Below are positions 5,722-12,485 of a DNA stretch of 13,688 bases, one piece after another. Position numbers and translations under genes: made by a program. Position 1 is the first letter of the stretch. Each line of letters starts with the position of its first letter. Source of the DNA: Candidatus Woesearchaeota archaeon (GTDB taxonomy: Archaea; Nanobdellota; Nanobdellia; Woesearchaeales; JACQSR01). Under the pieces are notes generated by a model that worked only from the letters and a program-made list of their open reading frames with translations, searched no databases and was not told the DNA's origin. Location of the stretch: assembly GCA_023255615.1 (NCBI GenBank), contig JAHFLI010000017.1, forward strand, positions 1-13,688, written 5' to 3'.

Positions 5722-6293
5722 AACACCCTCTTCAACACCATGTTCACCTGATTACGTGTTCGTTGTAATGGTCCTGAATTATCAATAATAAAATCAGCAT
5801 ATTTCTCTCTCTTTTCTTGAGGCATTTGACGCTGGAGACGGAGTTTGGCATGTTCAAGGTTCATGTTTTTCTGCATCATACGTTCATCTCGAACAGAGGG
5901 ATCAATTTTAACTACCACAATCTTATCGACTAAATCGCTGACTCCCGCCTCAATTAACATCGATGCATCAAACAAAATGTTTTTATTTTTATTTTTCTTG
6001 ATAATCTCAATCATGTGCTCTCGAATAAGAGGATGAGAGATAGCGCAGAGTGATGCCCACTTTTTTCCGTCAGTAAAAATAAGATCTGCTAATTTCTTCC
6101 GATCAATCTCACCAGACTTATCAAGAATAGTGGTACCGAAATACTTGACAACTTTAGGATACGCTCCCTGACCTTTTTTAAGAATTTCTTTACCGACGAC
6201 ATCAAGATCAACTACAAAAAACCCCTTTTTCTTAAACATCTCCGCAATAGTTGTTTTCCCACTTCCGAGATTCCCTGTAAGTCCAATAATCAT
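5718..6293 (-). CDS. coaE: Dephospho-CoA kinase, bacterial type
   Basis: Phosphorylates dephospho-CoA to CoA using ATP. 191 residues. Seen: the P-loop GLTGNLGSGKTT (4-15; the usual form is GGIGSGKS/T), VVDLDVVGKEIL at 27-38 (the D-x-D region), LFDASMLIEAGVSDLVDKIVVV at about 107-128, and RQMPQEKREKYADFIIDNSG at 155-174, the CoaE lid and substrate segment. Many archaea use an unrelated GTP-dependent kinase here, so this is the bacterial solution, like its partner coaD. A longer reading frame reaches 6356, but ATG 6293 starts at the conserved N terminus and lies 26 bases from a TATA box, implying leaderless translation. First gene of a coaE-coaD operon. Confidence 0.94.
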   Translation of the reverse strand: MIIGLTGNLGSGKTTIAEMFKKKGFFVVDLDVVGKEILKKGQGAYPKVVKYFGTTILDKSGEIDRKKLADLIFTDGKKWASLCAISHPLIREHMIEIIKKNKNKNILFDASMLIEAGVSDLVDKIVVVKIDPSVRDERMMQKNMNLEHAKLRLQRQMPQEKREKYADFIIDNSGPLQRTRNQVNMVLKRVL

Positions 6294-6314
6294 GATCGAT
6301 ATGATCGTATTGTT

Positions 6315-6322
6315 TTTTATAA
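6315..6322 (-). promoter_or_regulatory. TATA box of coaE, overlapping the kinase stop codon
   Basis: TTATAAAA on the minus strand, centred 26 bases before ATG 6293. It contains the TTA and TAA codons that end the upstream histidine kinase gene. coaE-coaD therefore have their own promoter in addition to any readthrough. Confidence 0.6.
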
Positions 6323-7783
6323 GTTTTTGGGTTGGGGAATGGTAATGGTGAAGCAAGATCCTTTTCCCACTTCAGATTCGACAGTAATTTTCCCACCATG
6401 AAGGTCAACTAATTCCTTGGCAATAGCAAGACCAAGGCCCGTTCCTTTTTCTTTTCTCGTCATATAATATGCGGTTTGATAGAACTTCTCAAATATTTTT
6501 ACGACGTCTTCTTTTGCAATTCCTCTTCCGGTATCTCTTATATGAATAGAAACTTCTCCCCATGTTCGAGAAGCAGAGAGCGTAATTGTTCCTCCAGAAT
6601 CCGTAAATTTAATCGCGTTTGATAACAAATTAATGATCACCTGCTTGAATTTTGATTCATCTGCCCATATTAAAAATCGAGAATTAAGAGTAGAAATAAT
6701 TGCTATTCCCTTTTCGGCAGCAAGTGTATGGCAAATAGTATTATTGACAAAATCAGAGAGGTTAAAATAATTCATGACTAAAGAAACCTTCTTGTGTTCT
6801 AATTTTGAGAGATCAAGAATATCACTAATCAACTCATAGAGCCTCTTGGTTTCATCCTTAATAACAGTCATTGCTTCTTTTTGTTTTTTTGAAAGAGTTC
6901 CCAGCTGGCCATCTTTCAAAAGTCCAGCATAGAGATTAATAGAGGTTAAGGGGGTTCTCAATTCATGACTAACTGTTGAGACGAACTGATCTTTCATTTT
7001 TCCCAATTCCTTTTCATGAACAAGCTGTTTTTGAAGATACGCTTTATCCACGAGTTTCAAATAAATAACTCGGGTAAAGAGAATAATTGCCATTAAGGGA
7101 AATGGTTCATGAGCAACGAGCAAACTGGCGTTTGAGTTACCAAAAAAGAGTATGTTGACAAGCTCAAGACACGGACCAACAAGATACACTAAGAAGGCAA
7201 TTGCGGTACTTCGTATCGTTCCCTTTTTTTTTGTAATAGAAAGAAGAGTATAAATGGAATACGATAAGAGAGTAATTTCCATAATATTGAACACAATCCC
7301 TCCAAAAAAGTTTGCTTGAGTGAGATGGTGGTCGCTCAGAGAGAATATTTCATACAACCCATACAGCTGAAGAGATCCATAAACAAACGCGAGGATAATG
7401 GTTTGAAAGATACTTGCCTTCCAGATCTTATTTCTTCCTTTTGATATATAGGGGAAAAGAAAGGCGTGAGAGAGTAAAATAAGAGCGAATACTTCCATCA
7501 CATGACTCATCAAATAAAAATAGTATTGATACGTCGTCATACCAAGCCCCCCGTATAACACGGAAGTAAGGATAACGCTCGAAACGAGCTTATGAAAAGA
7601 TAATGAACCGAAGGCAGCAGCTAAATAGCGCAATTCCCGGCGGGGATCACGAGTATATTCAGAAACAACCATATAGGTGATGAGAGTAAAAATAAAGAAT
7701 TCAAAGAGAATCTTAATAAGTTCCCCAGTAGGCAATCCAAGTACATAAAAAATCCGGTGAATATCGATAATACCAAACACCAT
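6317..7783 (-). CDS. Membrane-bound sensor histidine kinase
   Basis: 488 residues. The N-terminal 240 or so residues hold about seven hydrophobic helices (roughly 22-40, 60-80, 88-112, 125-145, 160-182, 192-213, 225-243) with no recognisable PAS, GAF, HAMP or extracellular domain. A short coiled linker (about 246-266) leads to the phosphorylation helix VSHELRTPLT with His 273, followed by the ATPase: N box NLLSNAIKFT (385-394), G1 DTGRGI (417-422), F box FEKFYQ (430-435), G2 GTGLGL (447-452). All catalytic boxes are intact. It follows the response regulator by 9 bases in the same operon. The signal is unknown; the seven-helix region may sense membrane state or a lipophilic ligand (inference). 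The kinase core is of bacterial type. Confidence 0.93.
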   Translation of the reverse strand: MVFGIIDIHRIFYVLGLPTGELIKILFEFFIFTLITYMVVSEYTRDPRRELRYLAAAFGSLSFHKLVSSVILTSVLYGGLGMTTYQYYFYLMSHVMEVFALILLSHAFLFPYISKGRNKIWKASIFQTIILAFVYGSLQLYGLYEIFSLSDHHLTQANFFGGIVFNIMEITLLSYSIYTLLSITKKKGTIRSTAIAFLVYLVGPCLELVNILFFGNSNASLLVAHEPFPLMAIILFTRVIYLKLVDKAYLQKQLVHEKELGKMKDQFVSTVSHELRTPLTSINLYAGLLKDGQLGTLSKKQKEAMTVIKDETKRLYELISDILDLSKLEHKKVSLVMNYFNLSDFVNNTICHTLAAEKGIAIISTLNSRFLIWADESKFKQVIINLLSNAIKFTDSGGTITLSASRTWGEVSIHIRDTGRGIAKEDVVKIFEKFYQTAYYMTRKEKGTGLGLAIAKELVDLHGGKITVESEVGKGSCFTITIPQPKNL

Positions 7784-7792
7784 CGGGAGAAA

Positions 7793-8158
7793 CTATTTAC
7801 GTAAGACTTGACGCACCACATGAAGCAATTCCTCGGCTTCAAATGGCTTCATAATGTAATCATCAGCTCCACTTCCGATGCCCCTCATTTCATCAATCGT
7901 GTGGTCTTTTGCCGTAACCATCACGACCTTCGTAGAGCTAAGCTGGGTATCACTTCTAATCTTTTTGCAAACATCGAGTCCATTCATTTTTGGTAACATG
8001 ATATCCAGAACAACAACATCCGGTTTCAATGCTTGGGCTTTTTTCCACCCTTCTTCTCCATCTTTTGCGTGATGAACATCATATTCCACTTTAAGAATAA
8101 GCGATTGCGCAGCGGCAATGTGTTCCTCATCTTCAACAATCAATACGCTCTTTTTCAA
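7793..8158 (-). CDS. Stand-alone receiver-domain response regulator
   Basis: About 121 residues, a single receiver domain with no output domain. Seen, numbered from the TTG start: acidic pocket VEDEE (8-12), phospho-acceptor Asp 52 in VVVLDIMLPKMNG, Thr 82 in MVTAKD, and Lys 104 in MKPF. It comes first in an operon with the histidine kinase 9 bases later and is its probable phosphorylation target. Starts: GTG 8167, GTG 8161 or TTG 8158 are all possible. TTG 8158 is preferred because AAAGGTG (8165-8171) lies six bases upstream, as in the membrane-protein gene, and gives the typical MKKSVLIVEDE N terminus. The output partner is not in the window. Confidence 0.92.
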   Translation of the reverse strand: MKKSVLIVEDEEHIAAAQSLILKVEYDVHHAKDGEEGWKKAQALKPDVVVLDIMLPKMNGLDVCKKIRSDTQLSSTKVVMVTAKDHTIDEMRGIGSGADDYIMKPFEAEELLHVVRQVLRK

Positions 8159-8164
8159 CACCAA

Positions 8165-8202
8165 CACCTTTGACGTGAAAGAGTCTATGACGATATTTAA
8201 AT
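8165..8202 (-). promoter_or_regulatory. Promoter and ribosome-binding site of the response regulator operon
   Basis: Minus-strand TTTAAATA (8194-8201) as TATA box and AAAGGTG (8165-8171) as Shine-Dalgarno sequence. A start site 26 bases downstream (about 8171) puts the Shine-Dalgarno sequence at the 5' end. It sits in the gap just after the helicase stop. Confidence 0.5.
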
Positions 8203-8210
8203 GTTGTGTT

Positions 8211-10787
8211 TTACTTCGGAATGCTTTTCATCACGCGTTCATGCATTCGTTTAATGAACTCAACACGATCTTCGATCTTCATCACATCTAAATAGCCCTG
8301 TGCCATCAATGAAAACGCAAAGGGAGAAGGCGTTTTTGTCGAGATGATCTCAAGTTTAATAATTCCTTTCTCAATTCCTTCGATGACTTTAGTGGTATTT
8401 TCAATATCCATCACGTCTTCAAGAACTTCTCGGCGAGCTTCATTCAAAATACAAAAATGATCACTAATACGCTTGACGGCATTAAGTAAAATCATCGAAG
8501 AAACTTGTTGTCTCCCTACTCGCTTCGTATGACCTTTGTAATGACGTAAAATCATCAACGATCGTTCTGCACATTGTCGAAATCTTCTTCGCAATACCTC
8601 GGTTTGATCAACTGCTTTTTCCATGACCACTCTCAGTTCTATTGATTTTAACAATTTAAACGCGGCAAGAACGTCAACGCGTTTTTCTGAATGAACGTAA
8701 AAGCCATTATCATTAATTCCGATTTCGACATCTCGATGCTGTGTTTTTCCAACGGCATAGGCAATAGCTCTGCTCAACGAATCATTCACTCTCCTTCCAT
8801 ATAAGGCATGAAAAATAGTATAGTGTAATCCTTTTTCATTAATAGTATGCTCCACGATGATTCGGGTCGAAGAAGGAATTTGCGCAAATGAATATTGTTC
8901 ATAAAAATATCGATAGATGGCTTCAGCGGCATGCTCGTCAACGTAAAGATACTCATGAATAAATGCAATGATCTCTTCTTTCTTTTTACCGTGATAAAAT
9001 TTTTCTGCAAGTAATTTTCTACATTTTCCAATCTCAAGAGCTAAATCGAAGCTTAAAGGCAACATTTCCGAAAACCAAGAAGGTACTGTTGGTGGTCTAT
9101 TAACACTTGCAGCAACTTGGGCAACCATCCCTCGACTAAATTTAAATTGATAGACCTGACCACCAAGAACAAAAATATCTCCGGGACGCAATTTCTCGAG
9201 AAAAGCTTCTTCAATCGTGCCAACCGGGTGATCTCCGACTTTTACCAATACGGCTGTTTGTTCAGGAATTGTGCCTACATTAGTCATATAAATGACTCTG
9301 CCCATTTTTCCTTTTCTTCCAAGAATCCCTGTCTCTTCATCATGCCAGATCTTTGCATAAATATGACGGTCTTCAAGAGAAATAAATTTTCCCGCAAGAT
9401 AATCAATGACTTCTCTAAAATCTTTTTTCTCAAGAGTATGATAACAAAAGGAACCAGAGATTAATTGAAAGAGCTCATCGATGTGGATTTTATCTTGAAT
9501 AATAATGCCATCAATTTGCTGAGCAAGAACATCAAGGCAGTTTCTTGGAATATGTATTCGGTCTATTCTTTTTTCGACTGCACTTTTCAATAAGACTGAA
9601 CATTCGACTAGATCGTCTCGATCAAGAACAATGATTCGTCCTTTGGTCACATCATGGAGTCGATGTCCACTTCTTCCGATACGTTGCAATGCTCGTGCAA
9701 CTGATTTTGGACTGCCAAGACAGATAACTAAATCAATGTATCCAATATCTATCCCCAATTCTAAAGAGGTCGAGCAAACAACCACTTTTAGTTTTCCTTC
9801 TTTTAATCTGTTTTCAATATCAAGACGGACGTTTTTACTTAAACTCCCATGATGAGCTCCAATAGATTCGGAATAATGTGTGGGAAATTTATCTTTGAGA
9901 TGATGAACGACACGTTCTGTTGCGCTTCTCGTATTCGTAAAAATAAGTGTTGTTTTATGAGCTTGAATCAATTGATCCAAGAGTTCATACATGTTATGAT
10001 GCATAACTCCATGATCAGAATCGATAAGATTGGATACGGGACTAAGCACTTGAAGATCAAGTTTTTTGAGAAAATGAACGTCGACAATTTTGCACGGCCG
10101 TTCTTTTCCATGATCAAATCCGACTAAAAACTGTGCAACCTCATTCAAGGGGCTAATGGTAGCGCTTAAGCCAATGCGCGTCATATGCGTTGAGAGATGT
10201 CCCAATCGTTCAACAGACAATGAGAGATGAACTCCGCGTTTATTTTCTGCCAGGGCATGAATCTCATCAACAATGCACCATTGAACATCTCGTAAGTGAT
10301 CAATAAATCGTGAAGAACTCAGTAAGATAGCCAAACTTTCAGGAGTAGTAATGAGAATATGTGGTGGTTTTTTGAGCATATCTGTTCGTTCTTTCGTTGT
10401 GGTATCTCCCGTGCGAACAGCGACGCGAATTCCTAATTCTTTTCCAACAATGTTCTCCATTTGATCAAGAGGTCCACGAAGATTTTTCTCAATATCATTA
10501 TTTAATGCTTTTAAGGGAGAAATGTAAACGCAATAAACTTTATTGTTCAATATTCCTTTCTCCGAACAATCAATCAGCTCATTCAGAATAGCCAGAAAAC
10601 CGGTTAATGTTTTTGTTGCTCCCGTTGGCGCACTGATAAGTATATGCTCTCGACTGTGAATCGGGAGAACACCGTACAGTTGGGGAAGAGAGAATTCTTT
10701 AAACTGAGAGAAAAACCATTTTTTAATCAATGGATGCAAGATTTGTTTGATCTCTTCAGCGGTGTTCGGCTTAGTAAGAGTTTCCAT
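8211..10787 (-). CDS. lhr: Lhr-type superfamily 2 DEAD/DEAH-box helicase
   Basis: 858 residues, the size of an Lhr core (two RecA-like domains, winged helix, C-terminal beta-barrel-type region). Motifs: Q-type FSLPQLYGVLPI (about 32-43), motif I SAPTGATKT (52-60, Lys 59), TTPESLAILL (147-156), DEIH (174-177), SAT (208-210), FTNTRSATERV (283-293), STSLELGIDIG (339-349), QRIGRSGHR (368-376). Motif I has Ala-Thr where Ser-Gly is usual before Lys-Thr. Likely role: 3'-5' DNA or RNA:DNA unwinding in repair, by family. The frame stays open 54 codons upstream, but ATG 10787 lies 26 bases after a TATA box and begins the conserved region, so the extension is rejected. Divergent from the ribosomal operon; the PdeM-like phosphoesterase nearby is a possible partner. 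Confidence 0.93.
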   Translation of the reverse strand: METLTKPNTAEEIKQILHPLIKKWFFSQFKEFSLPQLYGVLPIHSREHILISAPTGATKTLTGFLAILNELIDCSEKGILNNKVYCVYISPLKALNNDIEKNLRGPLDQMENIVGKELGIRVAVRTGDTTTKERTDMLKKPPHILITTPESLAILLSSSRFIDHLRDVQWCIVDEIHALAENKRGVHLSLSVERLGHLSTHMTRIGLSATISPLNEVAQFLVGFDHGKERPCKIVDVHFLKKLDLQVLSPVSNLIDSDHGVMHHNMYELLDQLIQAHKTTLIFTNTRSATERVVHHLKDKFPTHYSESIGAHHGSLSKNVRLDIENRLKEGKLKVVVCSTSLELGIDIGYIDLVICLGSPKSVARALQRIGRSGHRLHDVTKGRIIVLDRDDLVECSVLLKSAVEKRIDRIHIPRNCLDVLAQQIDGIIIQDKIHIDELFQLISGSFCYHTLEKKDFREVIDYLAGKFISLEDRHIYAKIWHDEETGILGRKGKMGRVIYMTNVGTIPEQTAVLVKVGDHPVGTIEEAFLEKLRPGDIFVLGGQVYQFKFSRGMVAQVAASVNRPPTVPSWFSEMLPLSFDLALEIGKCRKLLAEKFYHGKKKEEIIAFIHEYLYVDEHAAEAIYRYFYEQYSFAQIPSSTRIIVEHTINEKGLHYTIFHALYGRRVNDSLSRAIAYAVGKTQHRDVEIGINDNGFYVHSEKRVDVLAAFKLLKSIELRVVMEKAVDQTEVLRRRFRQCAERSLMILRHYKGHTKRVGRQQVSSMILLNAVKRISDHFCILNEARREVLEDVMDIENTTKVIEGIEKGIIKLEIISTKTPSPFAFSLMAQGYLDVMKIEDRVEFIKRMHERVMKSIPK

Positions 10788-10809
10788 ACTTTCTTGGATC
10801 TCATCGCGT

Positions 10810-10817
10810 TTTATAAA
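10810..10817 (-). promoter_or_regulatory. TATA box of the Lhr helicase gene
   Basis: TTTATAAA on the minus strand, centred 26 bases before ATG 10787, so the mRNA is predicted leaderless. It is part of an 11-base perfect inverted repeat with the rps19e TATA box (10810-10820 and 10842-10852). Confidence 0.65.
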
Positions 10818-10843
10818 GATAAGGAATACATAATCACAGAAAT

Positions 10844-10852
10844 CTTTATAAA
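10844..10852 (+). promoter_or_regulatory. TATA box of the rps19e ribosomal operon
   Basis: CTTTATAAA. A start site 26 bases downstream is near 10874, giving a leader of about 48 bases, the longest predicted in this window. It is the mirror image of the helicase TATA box. Confidence 0.6.
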
Positions 10853-10876
10853 TAACCAAGAAGTTCATTCTCGTAT

Positions 10877-10895
10877 TGGTTATGTTCAATAACCA
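10877..10895 (+). promoter_or_regulatory. Leader hairpin 1 of the rps19e mRNA
   Basis: TGGTTAT, a 5-base loop (GTTCA), then ATAACCA: a perfect 7-base-pair stem beginning within about 3 bases of the predicted mRNA 5' end. A further ATAACCAA lies at 10852-10859, upstream of the predicted start site, so as DNA the element is a three-part repeat that could instead bind a protein. Confidence 0.45.
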
Positions 10896-10900
10896 TTCTA

Positions 10901-10914
10901 ACGCCGGAAGGCGT
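10901..10914 (+). promoter_or_regulatory. Leader hairpin 2 with GNRA loop, covering part of the rps19e ribosome-binding site
   Basis: ACGCC-GGAA-GGCGT: 5 base pairs closed by a GNRA-type tetraloop. The 3' arm overlaps the Shine-Dalgarno-like GGCGTGAT (10910-10917), five bases before ATG 10923. Folding would partly mask the ribosome-binding site. Confidence 0.45.
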
Positions 10915-10922
10915 GATATAAC

Positions 10923-11423
10923 ATGGCAAAAATTTACGACGTTGATCAAGCGGATTTAGTAGAGGCAATATCACAGAGTCTCAAAGAGATCCCAGAAATA
11001 AAGCCGCCCGAATGGGCTACCTTCGTAAAGACCGGTCAGTTTAAAGAACGACCTCCTGTCAAAAGAGATTGGTGGTACACCAGATCTGCAGCTATTCTGA
11101 GAAAAGTATTCCTTCTTGGACCAGTAGGAACATCAAAATTACGAACAAAATTTGGTGGAAAGAAAAATCGCGGTGTTAAACCAGAACATCGATACAAAGC
11201 GTCAGGCAGTATTATCAGAAAGATCCTTCAACAACTTGAGAAAGCTCAACTGATTACACGAGCCGACAAAGGAGCGCATAAAGGAAGAGTCATTGCTCCG
11301 AAAGGAGATGCATTGCTTGAAAGGGCAGCTCAAGGAGTTCGAGGAAAACCAAAGCAAGAGAAAAAGCCGGAAGTAAAAGAAGAAAAGCAAAAACCTCAGC
11401 CAAAGAAACCAAAAAATGGATGA
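10923..11423 (+). CDS. rps19e: Ribosomal protein S19e
   Basis: Small-subunit protein shared by archaea and eukaryotes, needed for 30S/40S maturation; unrelated to bacterial S19. 166 residues: about 140 residues of S19e domain plus a Lys/Glu/Pro-rich tail (141-166). Seen: YDVDQADLVEAIS at the N terminus, RDWWYTRSAAILRKVFLLGPVG (48-69), the basic loop KFGGKKNRGVKPEHRYKASGSIIRKILQQLEK (76-107), and the C-terminal G-R-V-I-A-P-K-G. First gene of the operon rps19e-pdcd5-rpl39e-rpl31e, an order conserved in archaea. Its leader forms two hairpins, so autogenous control is possible (inference). The stop overlaps the next start by 8 bases. Confidence 0.96.
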   Translation: MAKIYDVDQADLVEAISQSLKEIPEIKPPEWATFVKTGQFKERPPVKRDWWYTRSAAILRKVFLLGPVGTSKLRTKFGGKKNRGVKPEHRYKASGSIIRKILQQLEKAQLITRADKGAHKGRVIAPKGDALLERAAQGVRGKPKQEKKPEVKEEKQKPQPKKPKNG

Positions 11424-11736
11424 GCTCGAACGTATTAGACATGAAAAATTGAAACATCTTCAGCGGCAACAACAAGAGGAGTATGAATCTCATCAACAGT
11501 TCCAGCAACAAGTAGATCAGTTGGAAACTGCCGTTAAAAGGATCTTTACCAAAGAGGCGTTGCAGAGATATTCAAACTTAAAAATGGCTCATTCAGAAAA
11601 AGCCGTTCAAGTATTAGTGCTCCTGGGCCAAGCGATGGAGCAGGGAAAAATAGAAACAGTTGATGATGCTCTCCTTAAAGACATCTTGAGCAGAATCACA
11701 CCACAAAAACGAGAAACAAAAATAAGGCGAGTATAA
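11416..11736 (+). CDS. PDCD5/TFAR19-family DNA-binding protein
   Basis: 106 residues, the archaeal homologue of human PDCD5. These are small helical proteins that bind DNA; their cellular role in archaea is not settled. Seen: an N-terminal basic and Gln-rich helix (LERIRHEKLKHLQRQQQEEYESHQQFQQQ, about 4-32) and the conserved core VKRIFTKEALQRYSNLKMAH followed by the helix KAVQVLVLLGQAMEQGKI. The C terminus is the usual short basic tail (TKIRRV). It starts inside the end of rps19e (8-base overlap) and its stop shares one base with the rpl39e ATG, so translation of all three is probably coupled. Its position between S19e and L39e is the conserved archaeal one. Confidence 0.95.
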   Translation: MDELERIRHEKLKHLQRQQQEEYESHQQFQQQVDQLETAVKRIFTKEALQRYSNLKMAHSEKAVQVLVLLGQAMEQGKIETVDDALLKDILSRITPQKRETKIRRV

Positions 11737-11909
11737 TGGCACGATTTAAACATCCAAGTAGAAAGGCGCGATTAACGAAATTAGGACGACAGACGAGATG
11801 GGCTCCTTTTTGGACTGTTCCGAAAGTGTACGGAAAAACGAGACGGGTTCATCCTGGACGTCATACTGCAGTAAAGAGAACCTGGAAACGAAGTAGAACA
11901 CACGCGTAA
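11736..11909 (+). CDS. rpl39e: Ribosomal protein L39e
   Basis: 57 residues, very basic, the size of L39e (about 50-57). Sequence features: an N-terminal MARFKHPSRKARLTKLGRQTR, then WAPFWTVPKVYGKTRRVHP and a closing RTWKRSRTHA, matching the L39e pattern of an R-x-x-P-x-W centre and a basic W-R/K-R end. In the archaeal/eukaryotic ribosome this peptide lines the nascent-chain exit tunnel. The gene shares one base with the pdcd5 stop and ends one base before the rpl31e ATG, supporting a single polycistronic unit. Being short, it is easily missed by length-filtered gene calls. Confidence 0.93.
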   Translation: MARFKHPSRKARLTKLGRQTRWAPFWTVPKVYGKTRRVHPGRHTAVKRTWKRSRTHA

Positions 11910-11910
11910 A

Positions 11911-12453
11911 ATGGCAAAGAAAGATGAACCGAAAATAGTATTGGAACGAACATATATAGTTCCATTACGTCAAGAGTTCTTAAAAAAGCCACTCTATAAA
12001 AGAGCAAAAAAAGCAGTAACTGCTCTGCGACAATTTGTTGAAAAGCATATGAAATCAGATAACGTCAAGATTGGAAAACATATTAATGAAGAAATCTGGA
12101 AACATGGTATTAAACATCCGCCCCATCATGTGAAGGTTGTTTGTAAAAAAGATTCAGAAGGAATGGTAACAGTCGAAATGGTAGGTGTACTACAAGAAAA
12201 GAAAGAGAAAAAAGTAAGTCATATCAAAAAGCAAAAAGAAGGAAAAATTGAAGAGCAATTAGAAAAGATCCAGGAAGCCAAGAAAGAACACCAAGAAGAA
12301 GCTAAAGAAATTCAGAAAGAAGAGATTGATGAGTTAAAGAAACATCCTGAAGAAATTCATGATAAATCAAAGAAAATGAGAAAAGATAAACCGGATCATT
12401 TCCACGCTTCTCCTAAAGGCGAACAAGAACTTTCCGGTCCGGCAAATCGATAA
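11911..12453 (+). CDS. rpl31e: Ribosomal protein L31e with a long charged C-terminal extension
   Basis: Large-subunit protein located around the tunnel exit. 180 residues, about twice the usual archaeal L31e (around 80-100). Residues about 1-95 are the L31e domain: IVLERTYIVPLRQEFLKKPLYKRAKKAVTALRQFVEKHMK, then VKIGKHINEEIWKHGIKHPPHHVKV and a final VTVEMVGVL strand. Residues about 96-180 are almost entirely Lys, Glu, Gln and Asp with few hydrophobics; 107-155 looks like a long helix or single coiled coil, followed by a His/Pro/Gly end. The extension is in frame with no sign of a frameshift. The ribosomal site suggests the tail could contact nascent chains, RNA or the SRP (inference). Starts one base after rpl39e. 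Confidence 0.93.
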   Translation: MAKKDEPKIVLERTYIVPLRQEFLKKPLYKRAKKAVTALRQFVEKHMKSDNVKIGKHINEEIWKHGIKHPPHHVKVVCKKDSEGMVTVEMVGVLQEKKEKKVSHIKKQKEGKIEEQLEKIQEAKKEHQEEAKEIQKEEIDELKKHPEEIHDKSKKMRKDKPDHFHASPKGEQELSGPANR

Positions 12454-12462
12454 CATTATAAT
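12454..12462 (+). promoter_or_regulatory. Possible internal TATA box before cbf5
   Basis: CATTATAAT directly after the rpl31e stop. Its centre is about 28 bases before ATG 12486, near the spacing of the other leaderless genes. cbf5 may thus have its own promoter besides operon readthrough. Confidence 0.4.
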
Positions 12463-12485
12463 GTCGTTTTCTTTTTATGTTTAAG

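Noticed and set aside
6294..6356. 21-codon extension of the coaE reading frame
   Set aside because: It overlaps the end of the kinase gene and the coaE TATA box; the family begins at MIIGLTG.
9117..10127. Plus-strand open frames opposite the helicase
   Set aside because: They mirror helicase codons and have no start signals or similarity I can recognise.
10788..10949. 54-codon N-terminal extension of the helicase reading frame
   Set aside because: It runs through the TATA box and into the rps19e start, is not similar to helicase sequence, and ATG 10787 fits the leaderless promoter.
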